Positions 1-8,027 are shown, counted from the first letter of the stretch. The stretch is 64,000 nucleotides of DNA from Erwinia amylovora (GCF_017161565.1 NZ_CP066796.1:744001-808000), one strand, 5' to 3'. Notes: generated by a model not told the origin, from the letters alone. Program-made: numbers and translations.

Positions 1-1498
1 TTGATAGGGCTTTCCTGCAATCGCACTGTGTGGGTACCCGCAGCTGCGCGCCTATCTGCTGGGCGAAAGTGACGGTCAGCCTAAAACCCCGCAGTGGGCA
101 AGTCGCATCACCGCCATCCCGGCAGCACGTATCGCCCTGCTGGCGCGGCAGCTGTGCGGCAAACGTAGCTTTATCACCTGCTCTTATTCAGTACAGCGCG
201 CCCACCGTGGCGAACAGCCGTACTGGATGATGATTGCGCTCTCATCCATGCTTGGCCAGCCGGGTTTGCCGGGGGCGGGCTTCTCTTTTGGTCACGGCTC
301 AATGAACAGCGTGGGCAACCCACGTACGGAGGGACCTTCTCCGTTGATGTCGACCGGAGTAAATCCGATTGCCAGCCAGGCTATCCCGGTGGCGCGCATC
401 AGCGATATGTTGCTTAATCCCGGCGCGGAATATAGCTTCCAGGGGCAGAGCCATACCTACCCGGATATCCATCTGATCCACTGGGCCGGGGGCAACCCTT
501 TCCATCATCATCAACAGCTAAACCGGCTGGTTGCTGGCTGGCAGCGCCCCGATACGGTGGTGGTGCAGGATATCGTCTGGACGCCTGCCGCGCAGATGGC
601 AGATATCGTTCTGCCGGTGACCACCTCACTGGAGCGCAATGATATTGGCGGATCGTCGAAGGACCGCTTTGTGCTGGCGATGCATCAGGCGATAGCACCC
701 CGGCATCAGGCGCGCAACGATTTTGATATCTTTGCCGATCTGGCGGAGCGTCTGGGGTACCGCGACAGCTATACCGAAAAACGCGATGAAATGGCGTGGA
801 TAGAATATCTTTACCAGCAGTGTGCGCTGGCTCACGCTGGCAAAGGTATCGTTTTCCCGGCGTTCGAAACCTTCTGGCAGCAGGGCCACGTTGAGATCCC
901 GCAGCCGGATAAGCCGTGGGTATTTATGGCTGACTTCCGCCAGGACCCGTTCAGGCATCCGATTGATACTGCCAGCGGTAAAATTGAGCTATTTAGTGAA
1001 ACCATCGCCGGATATCAGCTGACCGATTTCGCTCCACACCCGGAATGGCAGCCGCCGCAGGAGTGGCTGGGAGCGGAAATCGGTCAGCGCTTCCCGCTGC
1101 ATATGATTTCGATTCAGCCCCATGACCGTCTGCATAGCCAGATGGATGCCACGCCCGGCGTACAGGCCAACAAAATCCGTGGGCGTGAAACCCTGTCAAT
1201 GCACCCGCAGGATGCAGCGCTACGCGGCATCAGTGACGGTGACGTGATTGATGTCTTTAACGATCGCGGACATATGCAGGCCGGTGTGCGTATTACCGAC
1301 GGCGTCAGTCCGCGGGTGGTGCTGATCGCCACCGGGGCGTGGTTTGACCCGGGATTTGGCAAAGCGTGGCGGAATTACGATCGCGCCGGTAATCCGAATG
1401 TACTGACGCTGGATATCGGCACCTCATCACTGACACAAGGCCCCAACGCCATGAGCTGCCTGGTAGAAATCAGGAAGGCGACATCTGATATGGACTGA
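1..1498 (+). pseudogene. bisC: BisC-like molybdopterin S/N-oxide reductase, 3' part, frameshifted
   Basis: This is the C-terminal part of a molybdopterin-guanine-dinucleotide oxidoreductase of the BisC/TorZ/DMSO-reductase family; these enzymes reduce biotin sulfoxide, methionine sulfoxide or N-oxides. Family hallmarks visible are GESDGQPKTPQWA (about 92-130), the active-site loop around GNPRTEGPS, GGNPFHHHQQLNRL, and the C-terminal cofactor-binding domain (HDRLHSQMD, GREPL-like GRETLSMHP, ATGAWFDPG). Bases 3-35 read DRAFLQSHCVG in frame 3, but the homology continues from base 35 (YPQLRAYLLGESDG) in frame 2, where TGA and TAG stand at 2-7. One G appears to be missing from the run at 32-34. The rest is open to the stop at 1496-1498. 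The 5' end lies outside the window. Either a pseudogene or a sequencing slip; the substrate cannot be told from this fragment. Confidence 0.8.
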
Positions 1499-1683
1499 TT
1501 GCATCTGGCGACCTCATTTATTGCCGCCATTGCTTAACCACCTTTATTGGTAAGCAGCGATATAAGATATTGTGTCGCGGAAATCGCAGGTGATGACAAG
1601 TTAAGATATGTTCAGCAGACCCTAAAGCGGATTGATTTTTTTGATATTTCTATGAAATGTACAGGCGTAACAGGATGGTATGG

Positions 1684-1715
1684 ACAGGATGCTCAGTTTA
1701 ACATAAGCATCCTGT
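1684..1715. terminator. Perfect 10-bp inverted repeat between bisC-like gene and ompX-like gene
   Basis: ACAGGATGCT at 1684-1693 is followed, after a 12-base loop, by its exact complement AGCATCCTGT at 1706-1715. It lies between two convergent genes, so it may end transcription on either strand. No T-run follows directly, so a rho-independent role is only possible. The rest of 1499-1765 shows no convincing gene. Confidence 0.4.
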
Positions 1716-1765
1716 GGCCATTTCAATTTTAGTTTCCTCTGACCGAGAGATGACAGATAGTAGAT

Positions 1766-2323
1766 TCAGAAATGATAGCCAATACCCATACTAAAGCCGT
1801 TGATTTTTGTTTGCTGCAGTTTACTTCCTTCATAGCTAATATCGAGGACAATGTTTTCCAGAGGGTTAATCTGAACACCAGCACCATAAGCTAATGAAGT
1901 CGTGTTATCAGTCGAATTTTCAGTATATGTATAATTACTATGGCGGTAGTTCTGTGTCAGAGCGGATTTACCGTTACTTATACCACCAACGGCATAAAGT
2001 GAAACATGTTTGTTAATACGGTAAGCCGGACCAACAAGCAACGAAAAGTATTTTACTTTTACACTATCGTCGTAATACGTGTCCTCCCAACTGGACGAAT
2101 CAAACACGTTTCCTCCAGCAGACATATAGCTGAATGACGTGATGACGCCGAGCAAAGATTCCGGCTCATAGCGATACTTGACGTTAACACCTCGCAGATT
2201 ATTAAAATCCTGCACCCGGCTTTGCGCATAGCCGATTGACAGAGCATGGCTGTCTGCACGCGCCAACAAGCTGGCCGGCAGAGCGCTAAAGGCTAAAACA
2301 ATTGCCATAATTTTTACATTCAT
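1766..2323 (-). CDS. Ail/OmpX-family outer-membrane beta-barrel protein
   Basis: 185 residues. A signal peptide covers residues 1-23 with a likely cut after ARA. The mature part has alternating hydrophobic strands: SIGYAQSRVQ, VKYRYEP, YFSLLVGPAYRI, VSLYAVGGISNGKS, SLAYGAGVQINP and the terminal strand FSMGIGYHF. The terminal aromatic residue is the signal read by the BAM machinery. Size and strand pattern fit the eight-stranded Ail/OmpX/PagC/Lom barrels. Members of the family act in adhesion, serum resistance or envelope protection; which applies here cannot be seen. The last stretch before the stop is in line with a complete protein. It stands alone, with an AT-rich upstream region and the CDI remnants behind it. 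Confidence 0.85.
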   Translation of the reverse strand: MNVKIMAIVLAFSALPASLLARADSHALSIGYAQSRVQDFNNLRGVNVKYRYEPESLLGVITSFSYMSAGGNVFDSSSWEDTYYDDSVKVKYFSLLVGPAYRINKHVSLYAVGGISNGKSALTQNYRHSNYTYTENSTDNTTSLAYGAGVQINPLENIVLDISYEGSKLQQTKINGFSMGIGYHF

Positions 2324-3039
2324 TGCTATATCCTTATTGCTTATATTGAAGTTCCCTCTTGAAAGAGGAGTTTTTTTCGCTAACCCACAGCTTGATAAAA
2401 TAACGCAAAAAGCGCCATGCCACTTAGCTAATACCTGAAATGCAGGGGCGATGAGGTTAATTTACGCTGCGTGAACGAAAACGAATCTATCAAATGATTT
2501 ATTAAGAGTAAAGGAAGTGTTGGGCTGTTAATTAATAACAAGGTTATGTTTTATTAATTAATTTCACTATTAATTTTTTATTCGTTATTAACGCGAAAAT
2601 CTTAATGTCAACGATATCAACTGCGGAAATATTGTCATTGCTTGAAGTGAAATTTTCTTCGCGGTGTATAAGCTAATTCTCTTACTGACGGCCAGAATTC
2701 CCTGAACTCTTTCTGCTACCCCGGATGATACCTCTGAGCGGTGGCAGAAGCGCGATGTGAGTGCCAGCCGGGAGGATCCTGTTTTGGATATTGATAAAGC
2801 GGCTAATGAACTCTGCAAACAGGGCAGGCTAAGCCAGCAGTTTGGCGATGGTTTAGCAGAGGACAGGTGCACTGGCAGCAGCAAAAGATTGATATCAGCA
2901 CGTTGAGGAAGTTACTCGCTTGAATTTGATGGCTTAAGGCGTTGCTGCAAAGCTTCCCGATGACTGTGCATAAGACCGATCCCGGCGCCAGCCTTGACTT
3001 GCCCTTATGCATTGCTTGACTGGCATCCAGACTGGCTTG
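2324..3039. other. Gene-poor stretch between ompX-like gene and CDI remnants
   Basis: The first 260 bases are AT-rich and would hold the promoter of the ompX-like gene. From about 2700 to 2900 the plus strand has a short open run (SERWQKRDVSASREDPVL and onward to about LISAR) that looks protein-like in composition but has no start codon and matches no family I recognise. No RNA gene, insertion sequence end or repeat was seen. It is probably decayed coding DNA. Confidence 0.4.
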
Positions 3040-3200
3040 TTTCTGTTCTGCTGGTATTGAGCGTCATTACGCTTTCCTCATCCACCCACATTAATACCCA
3101 CGCCAGCGGAAGCGCTGCGGCATTCATTTGCCCGTCGGGTGCCCGGGTGATCTGCGCCGGCAGCAGGTTGACATCACAGCTCTGCTGCCGGCTGCGAATA
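3040..3200 (-). pseudogene. Diverged remnant of a cdiA FHA-2 repeat region
   Basis: Read on the minus strand this gives CDVNLLPAQITRAPDGQMN followed by a stretch ending SVMTLNTS. It lines up with the intact cdiA segment RDVNLLSAQNTSVLEGKNE...GLTLNAS (about 12740-12870). Similarity is clear in DNA and protein but far lower than between the recent copies, and there is no usable start or continuing frame. It is therefore an old, decayed copy of the cdiA region that lies just upstream of the common breakpoint seen in the younger orphan modules. Confidence 0.6.
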
Positions 3201-3224
3201 TAATCAAGTGAGGAGCGGCTACAC

Positions 3225-3506
3225 CCCTAACCAAAATAAGGCATATGCCGTGGGCTACGTCCGCGATCGGGCACCTTTGCGCCATCGCCCGCCGTGGCGC
3301 TGAAGGGCGGCGGGGTTTGATACCGGCACGGCGGTTAACGTGCGGGTGCTGCCGGACTGCCTGATACTGACGGTTAAACCGCCATCGCGGAGCCGGAGGT
3401 GATGCAGGCGCTGCGCCAGGTGTGCGGTAAGCCGTCCGCCCGCAAGCAGCGGCAGATTACTGAGTTTATCCGGATGATGGCGGGGCCGCAGAAGCGACGG
3501 GCGTAA
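3225..3506 (+). pseudogene. symE: Decayed symE-like toxin gene
   Basis: Fragments of a SymE protein can be read in different frames: KAYAVGYVRDR (N-terminal core strand), VALKG followed by GFDTGTAVNVRVLPDCLILTVK (the AbrB-like core), then PEVMQALRQVCGKPSARKQ and QITEFIRMMAGPQKRRA up to the TAA at 3504-3506. The last part matches the C-terminal tail of E. coli SymE, which the three younger copies lack. At least two frameshifts and a small deletion make it non-functional. Its end abuts a truncated cdiA core at about 3510, so a deletion joined the two. Confidence 0.75.
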
Positions 3507-3509
3507 CTG

Positions 3510-3854
3510 ATATCTGGCCTTGTTTTCAATATCGCCGAAGCCGAGCGAGCCGGTATCGAGGCGGTTTTTGTCCGGGGCGGCGGTGGAGCCGATAACCGCG
3601 CCGTTGAGCTGGGTATGTTCACCGGTGGTGATATCAAAGCCGCCCTTGCCGGCAAAGATGCCCGTCTGCTCCTGGACCGAGTCGTAGTTGCTGTGCATTT
3701 TATCCCGGCTCAGGCTGACAGAAGCGGTGGAAGGACTAAAGCCAACGCTGCCGCCCGCGCTGGCGTTCAGCTGTTTTGAGTCGTAGTTATCGCTGTCCTG
3801 CTCGCTGGTTAAGGTCAGGTAGCGTCCGGCATCCACGGTGACGCGGTTGCCGCT
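3510..3854 (-). pseudogene. Truncated orphan cdiA core (no VENN, no toxin)
   Basis: Reads from the shared breakpoint ([19 protein letters not shown]) through [35 protein letters not shown] and [11 protein letters not shown], nearly identical to cdiA residues 2072-2187. It then stops abruptly and runs antisense into the decayed symE gene. The pre-toxin domain, VENN motif, toxin and immunity gene are all missing. The junction at about 3507-3516 lies where both parent sequences can read tatctggcc, so the event may have used short homology. It is the fourth copy of the repeated core. Confidence 0.8.
3512..3854 (-). repeat. cdiA-core repeat, copy 4 (truncated, 0.34 kb)
   Basis: Partial copy of the 1.3-kb cdiA-core repeat; its right end is the common breakpoint and its left end is a deletion junction. 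It matches main cdiA at about 12270-12613. Confidence 0.85.
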
Positions 3855-3924
3855 TTCCGCTCCCTTGCTTAATTAGCATCATAAGACAGGGACACGTATA
3901 CCCATAACATCAAGACGTTATACC

Positions 3925-4080
3925 GTGGGTTATATCCGCGATCATATTAAGCACCTGCCGTCACCGTCCATTACCCTGAAGGGCCACTGGATGGCGGAGC
4001 TGGGATTTGATACCGGGCAGAAGATCGAGGTGATCACCGAGCCGGGACAGCTGATTATCCGACTGGCGGGGGAAGGGTAA
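3925..4080 (+). CDS. symE: SymE-like toxin, probably 5'-truncated (copy A)
   Basis: The frame is open from 3877 (HHKTGTRIPITSRRYTVGY...) to the TAA at 4078-4080, with TAG at 3874-3876 just before it. It reads YTVGYIRDHIKHLPSPSI, TLKGHWMAELGFDTGQKIEV and ITEPGQLIIRLAGEG, matching the AbrB-fold core of SymE, the SOS-linked type I toxin of E. coli. There is no ATG before the core, so GTG at 3925 is the only ordinary start and would give 51 residues. The N-terminal tail and the C-terminal tail of typical SymE are absent. It is divergent from the cdiA core behind it and convergent with the following immunity gene. It may be a fragment carried along with the cdiA module rather than a working toxin. 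Confidence 0.55.
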   Translation: MGYIRDHIKHLPSPSITLKGHWMAELGFDTGQKIEVITEPGQLIIRLAGEG

Positions 4081-4100
4081 CTTACTGACTATAAAGTAAA

Positions 4101-4122
4101 ATCCCGGCTCGGTGGCCGGGAT
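4101..4122. terminator. Bidirectional hairpin between symE copy A and immunity gene
   Basis: ATCCCGGC and GCCGGGAT form a perfect 8-bp stem with a six-base loop. It sits between the stop of symE (plus) and the stop of the immunity gene (minus) and is flanked by the conserved tract ataaagtaaa. The same hairpin recurs at 10198-10219. Confidence 0.7.
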
Positions 4123-4127
4123 ACTGA

Positions 4128-4448
4128 TCATTCAATAGCAGTTGCTACATATTGCTCAATAATATGAACATCTTCAACATTACATTCTGGGTAGATCCAT
4201 TTTTCCCAGTTGTTAATAACCCATTCTGTGCTCAATCCATTTCCTTCGTCTGAAATACTTTCCATTGGAAATTTTACTAAACATAGGCCAGCCTTGTAAC
4301 CGGATGAAATAATTAAACCATATGGACGTTCATCGTCCTGCGTTTCAAATACCATAAAATCAACCAACTTTTCATAAGGCCAGACTGCAGGTAATCGAAA
4401 AGCAGATCCTCTGGATATAAACTTTTCTCTACGATCAATAAGCTTCAT
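4128..4448 (-). CDS. cdiI: CDI immunity protein, partner of the E3-like toxin (Imm45-like)
   Basis: 106 residues, acidic, no signal peptide or membrane helix, so it should act in the cytoplasm. The start codon overlaps the stop of the toxin gene upstream by one base, the arrangement expected of a toxin/immunity pair. Conserved-looking stretches are GSAFRLPAVWPYEKLVDFMV, YGLIISSGYKAGL and WVINNWEKWIYPEC. They agree with what I remember of the CdiI partner of the Enterobacter cloacae E3-like CdiA toxin (Imm45 family), though no search was possible. Its role would be to bind and block the adjacent 16S rRNA-cleaving domain. Base composition is clearly more AT-rich than the cdiA core. Confidence 0.75.
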   Translation of the reverse strand: MKLIDRREKFISRGSAFRLPAVWPYEKLVDFMVFETQDDERPYGLIISSGYKAGLCLVKFPMESISDEGNGLSTEWVINNWEKWIYPECNVEDVHIIEQYVATAIE

Positions 4449-6493
4449 TATTTCACCTTCAAATTATGGCCGCCCGACGTATCCGCAGGCTTTCTTACTT
4501 GCATAGAGAAATCAACTTCACCTAAATGTTTGCCCTTTGGACTGACGACTTCAAATCGCCCATGCTGCGTATCCAGCGCATAAAGATTTCCATCTTGCCC
4601 CCGATACACATCTCGCCCACCATTTTTTTTAGTTAGTTGGTTATCCTTGACCATACCGTGTTCTGCTGCAACTTTCGGGGCTGTTTGCTTTATGATAGCT
4701 ACTCGCTCACCGGGAGGAAGACCAGCTAAACTTTTCTCGAAAGCACCGACAGCCTGCCCTGTCGCAATTTTTACGCTTGGATTAACTGCTGGAAGCTTAC
4801 CAGCCTTCCCAAGCCCACCCGTAACAGCAGCCATTGCTGCACCAGCCAGTATCTCCGCTTTCTGGCTATCTAAGCCATAAATCGTCTGTAACTGCTGAGC
4901 AAAGTCAGTACTGGTTACTATTCCTGACTCATCCATCTGCTGCATCAGCAAGACCGATAAATCATTCTTCATACTCCACGGAATATCTTCACCCAGCGCT
5001 CTGTCTATTGCTTCGTGAACCAATAGGCTGTTGGCGGGGATATCACCGTATTTCTCTTTACAAGCTGCGGCATCGGAAGCACAAGTTACGATAAGATCAT
5101 TACGCTGTGCCAGACTCAGATCTTCCATTTCCTTCACGATCTGTTTGCAGTCACCACGGGCATCGCAGCCTTTCGCTTTCGCCGCAAAATCATCTATCTG
5201 CTTGCTGCTCAGATAGTTATTCTCCACCGCATTCTTCCCGGCCTGGGCACCCGTCACTGTATCGGCGGCGCTCCCTCCCGTCAAGCCGCCCGCGAGGCCT
5301 GCCGCCAGCGTGCCCAGCGTGCTGACCGTCTGCTTTTGCTCTTCGGTGAGCTGGTTCCTGTCTGTCCCGGGGTACAGCTGCTGCGCAATAAATTCCCCGG
5401 TCGTTGCGCCTGCTGCTCCGGCCAAAGCGGAGTGACCGCTTGCCTGTGCCACTACCGCACCCACGACCGCATGCGCCATCAGGTTGGCTTCGACGTTGAT
5501 GCCGCCGGGCACGGTCTTGTCTTCGGTCATCTTATGAATAACCTCCGCCAGATACGGTGCCGCTCCGCCCGCAATCGCCGCACCGATGTTGCCGCCCGCC
5601 AGGCCCTGTACCGCCGCCGTGGCGGCCTGGATGGCCTGCTGCACCTTGCCGCCGGTGCCGAACCCGCTTTCCGTTAAGGCCTGATGATAGAAATTCTGGT
5701 AAACCTGATTTTCTATATCCGCCTCACTGTACTGCTTCGACGGGTCCTGCTTTTTCAGTCCGGCCAGGGCTTTATCGCGGTCGTGCTGACTGGCCCCGGC
5801 AATTTTATCATTTGCCGCCCGCGTGGCTTTGATTTTGCCCTGCGTCGCCGCAATATCTGCCGCCTGCAAGGCTATTTCGCTTATCTTCTGCGCTTCCTGC
5901 AGCCGCTGCTGCTCCTTTTCTTTATTGAAAATAGGGGAGAGCGTCTGGTTGGCATGCTCCACGTCGCGGCTCAGGCCGGCAACATCCTGGCGCCGGGCGC
6001 TGGCGTCACGGATGATGATGCTGCCGTCAGATACCGCCGCTTTGGTGGTTGAGCTGTCGTGTCCGTTACCGTTGACGCCCACCATCAGGATGCCGGCCGC
6101 ATTCCCGAGGAACTGCAGGCCTGTATTGCCGCCGGTGCCGAAGCTCTCGCTCAGGTGTTCGACCTGGTATCTGGCCTTGTTTTCAATATCGCCGAAGCCG
6201 AGCGAGCCGGTATCGAGGCGGTTTTTGTCCGGGGCGGCGGTGGAGCCGATAACCGCGCCGTTGAGCTGGGTATGTTCACCGGAGGTGATATCAAAGCCGC
6301 CCTTGCCGGCAAAGATGCCCGTCTGCTCCTGGACCGAGTCGTAGTTGCTGTGCATTTTATCCCGGCTCAGGCTGACAGAAGCGGTGGAAGGACTAAAGCC
6401 AACGCTGCCGCCCGCGCTGGCGTTCAGCTGTTTTGAGTCGTAGTTATCGCTGTCCTGCTCGCTGGTTAAGGTCAGGTTGCGTCCGGCATCCAC
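4448..6493 (-). CDS. Orphan cdiA 3' module with colicin E3-type RNase toxin
   Basis: 681 residues from a GTG; the homologous sequence begins at the breakpoint at 6511. Residues 1-422 repeat the cdiA core (FHA-2 end, alanine-rich helical region, pre-toxin domain). VENN is at 423-426, followed by a variable C-terminus: an entry-type domain with cysteines (KGCDARGDCK, VTCASDAAAC), then the catalytic part NGGRDVYRGQDGNLYALD and onward to GKHLGEVDF. D641, H644 and E648 have the same spacing as Asp510, His513 and Glu517 of colicin E3, which cleaves 16S rRNA in the decoding centre. There is no signal peptide or TPS domain, so it cannot be secreted as it stands; it is a donor cassette for recombination into cdiA, or possibly expressed inside the cell. 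Confidence 0.85.
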   Translation of the reverse strand: MDAGRNLTLTSEQDSDNYDSKQLNASAGGSVGFSPSTASVSLSRDKMHSNYDSVQEQTGIFAGKGGFDITSGEHTQLNGAVIGSTAAPDKNRLDTGSLGFGDIENKARYQVEHLSESFGTGGNTGLQFLGNAAGILMVGVNGNGHDSSTTKAAVSDGSIIIRDASARRQDVAGLSRDVEHANQTLSPIFNKEKEQQRLQEAQKISEIALQAADIAATQGKIKATRAANDKIAGASQHDRDKALAGLKKQDPSKQYSEADIENQVYQNFYHQALTESGFGTGGKVQQAIQAATAAVQGLAGGNIGAAIAGGAAPYLAEVIHKMTEDKTVPGGINVEANLMAHAVVGAVVAQASGHSALAGAAGATTGEFIAQQLYPGTDRNQLTEEQKQTVSTLGTLAAGLAGGLTGGSAADTVTGAQAGKNAVENNYLSSKQIDDFAAKAKGCDARGDCKQIVKEMEDLSLAQRNDLIVTCASDAAACKEKYGDIPANSLLVHEAIDRALGEDIPWSMKNDLSVLLMQQMDESGIVTSTDFAQQLQTIYGLDSQKAEILAGAAMAAVTGGLGKAGKLPAVNPSVKIATGQAVGAFEKSLAGLPPGERVAIIKQTAPKVAAEHGMVKDNQLTKKNGGRDVYRGQDGNLYALDTQHGRFEVVSPKGKHLGEVDFSMQVRKPADTSGGHNLKVK

Positions 6494-6511
6494 GGTAACG
6501 CGGTTGCCGCT
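5216..6511 (-). repeat. cdiA-core repeat, copy 3 (1.3 kb)
   Basis: 1296 bases from the VENN codons (5216-5227) to the common breakpoint ending ...gttgccgct (6511). It is close to identical to main cdiA 11318-12613, and the flanks differ on both sides. Confidence 0.9.
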
Positions 6512-6581
6512 TTCCGCTCCCTTGCTTAATTAGCATCATAAGACAGGGACACGTATACCCATAACATCAAGACGTTATACC

Positions 6582-6737
6582 GTGGGTTATATCCGCGATC
6601 ATATTAAGCACCTGCCGTCACCGTCCATTACCCTGAAGGGCCACTGGATGGCGGAGCTGGGATTTGATACCGGGCAGAAGATCGAGGTGATCACCGAGCC
6701 GGGGCAGCTGATTATCCGGCTGGCGGGGGAAGGGTAA
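6582..6737 (+). CDS. symE: SymE-like toxin, probably 5'-truncated (copy B)
   Basis: Almost identical to the copies ending at 4080 and 10177, including the junction upstream (cccttgcttaattagcatca). The protein core VGYIRDHIKHLPSP, SITLKGHWMAELGF and EVITEPGQLIIRLAGEG is intact, and the first ordinary start is GTG at 6582. As in the other copies the frame opens without ATG after an in-frame TAG. The lack of disabling changes may mean recent duplication or selection; the sequence alone does not decide. Confidence 0.55.
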   Translation: MGYIRDHIKHLPSPSITLKGHWMAELGFDTGQKIEVITEPGQLIIRLAGEG

Positions 6738-6755
6738 CTTACTGACTATAAAGTA

Positions 6756-6782
6756 AAATCCCAACCGCCAGGGTTGGGATTT
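6756..6782. terminator. Bidirectional hairpin between symE copy B and immunity gene
   Basis: AAATCCCAACC pairs with GGTTGGGATTT around a short GC-containing loop. A and T runs on either side make it a good bidirectional terminator for the two convergent genes. The stem differs from the hairpins at 4101 and 10198, but the flanking tract ataaagtaaaatccc is kept. Confidence 0.7.
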
Positions 6783-6787
6783 AATTA

Positions 6788-7090
6788 TTAATTCAATGTG
6801 TTAAGTAACATATCGATTAGATTAGATGCTTCCTGTCTATAATCTGATTCCCAACGATTTTGCCAGTCCCGAGGGCATCCTTCGTTTTCCCATTCAGACA
6901 AAGCAACTGCGTTAATAATTTCCAGCTCGAACCATATTTGGTGGTAGTCATCTCTGCTTTGATCATTTCTAAACAACTCATCCACTTGAACCAGATCTTC
7001 GGCATAACTGACGAACTTTGCAAAACTGGTAATGTTATTTAACGTACTTAACGCATATTCGCAAATAATGTCTTTTTTACTTGTCGCCAT
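6788..7090 (-). CDS. Small acidic protein, probable CDI immunity protein of the RNase-like module
   Basis: 100 residues, rich in Asp, Glu and Trp (WENEGCPRDWQNRWESDYRQ), no signal peptide or membrane helix. It overlaps the restored end of the upstream toxin reading frame (7077) by 14 bases, so the two genes are translationally linked. I do not recognise the family; the role as immunity protein is inferred from position, size and charge. It is intact although the toxin frame beside it is broken, which is what is expected if the cell must still resist siblings carrying the working toxin. Confidence 0.65.
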   Translation of the reverse strand: MATSKKDIICEYALSTLNNITSFAKFVSYAEDLVQVDELFRNDQSRDDYHQIWFELEIINAVALSEWENEGCPRDWQNRWESDYRQEASNLIDMLLNTLN

Positions 7091-7771
7091 ATTTAACCGT
7101 CACTACTCTTCCGGATTCATTTGTAACCACAGATACCTTGTTTTCAGGATCAAAATGTACTGTCGTCCCCCTCGACTAGGCGTTGATTTACCCGTTTTAA
7201 TTACATTTTCAATCACGGATGGTGTTATCCCTCTATCCTGCATTCTATCCAAAGCGTGACCAGAATATTCTCTATTACTGATCGTGGCTGGTTGATTCCT
7301 TACAGGCTGGTAAGAGGGGTTTTTAGGTTGATTCATTTGATTGTATCGGCTACCCATAGGAAGGGTTGCAGATACCTCACTACTAGCCTGATTTATCAGC
7401 TTCGACGCCTCAGCCACATCGCCTTTCTTCAGCGCCGTTTCTGCCGCCCTGATGACCTTTCCTGCCGCATCACCTGCGCCAGGAACTATACCGATTGCAG
7501 CGGCAAGGTAATCCAGCGCCGACTGCGCTTCCGCAAAGCTTTTGATATCACCCACGACTGGCACGAAGTCAGCGCCCAGTGACACTGTGTCTTTCAGCGC
7601 TTCACGCCGCTCTTCGTACATCTTCACCGAGCAGGTCTGGGCGCTCATTCCGCCGCAGTTTGCCTTCTTATAGCGCTCGTTTTCGGCCTCAACGTACTCA
7701 CCCGCCTTCTGCTCCGGCGTCTTGCCTTCAGACTGCGCCTGCGTAATATCACTCAGCGCATTATTCTCCAC
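7077..7771 (-). pseudogene. Orphan CdiA C-terminus beginning at VENN, RNase-like toxin, frameshifted
   Basis: The reading frame begins exactly with the VENN codons (GTG GAG AAT AAT, 7771-7760); none of the cdiA core is present. Next come a cysteine-containing stretch (KKANCGGMSAQTCSVK), a pre-toxin TG-like helical domain (DFVPVVGDIKSFAEA, GIVPGAGDAAGKV) and the toxin end SGHALDRMQDRGITPSVIEN. The last resembles DUF4258/RelE-like (BECR-fold) RNases. At a run of five C on the plus strand (7167-7171) the frame slips and would end at 7103 with LKTRYLWLQMNPEE. One more base restores GTTVHFDPENKVSVVTNESG and RVVTVKYGDK up to a stop at 7077, the expected final strands of the fold. The toxin is therefore inactive as written. 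Confidence 0.7.
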
Positions 7772-8027
7772 TAGAGTTGGGGGGAGGAGTTTTGTCTTTC
7801 ATCCTAGATAAGATCCAAATACCTGCTCCTGTAGGGATGCCCGCCGCGATGCCTCTTTTAATTGAAAAAAGAACATCCTCCTGCCAGCCAAAAATGAAAG
7901 AGCCATTTTTCAAATAAACCAAAATTGCAGCACATAGGCATCCGGATAAAATAGCAATAGTCATAATAACGACAAAAGTTACTAGTAAAATTAGGAGGGA
8001 TTTCAAACCATAAGTACGAGGTTTCAT
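7761..8027 (-). CDS. Two-helix membrane protein, probable CDI immunity protein
   Basis: 88 residues with two hydrophobic segments: about residues 9-37 (LLILLVTFVVIMTIAILSGC and on) and about 58-74 (GIAAGIPTGAGIWILS). It overlaps the end of the glycine-rich toxin gene by ATGA, as expected for cdiI. Membrane immunity proteins normally guard against toxins that act in the inner membrane, which fits the hydrophobic, glycine-rich partner. Its last codons (Ser-Gly-Glu-stop) are read out of frame from the VENN codons of the next module, so its 3' end was probably set or altered when that module was joined here. Family not recognised. Confidence 0.65.
   Translation of the reverse strand: MKPRTYGLKSLLILLVTFVVIMTIAILSGCLCAAILVYLKNGSFIFGWQEDVLFSIKRGIAAGIPTGAGIWILSRMKDKTPPPNSSGE

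Noticed and set aside
1547..1732. 61-codon plus-strand frame between the bisC-like and ompX-like genes
   Set aside because: No ribosome site, contains the inverted repeat at 1684-1715 and no recognisable protein features.
2588..3012. Two overlapping minus-strand frames of 69 and 98 codons
   Set aside because: Serine/leucine-rich with no start context or family likeness; more likely chance frames in decayed DNA.
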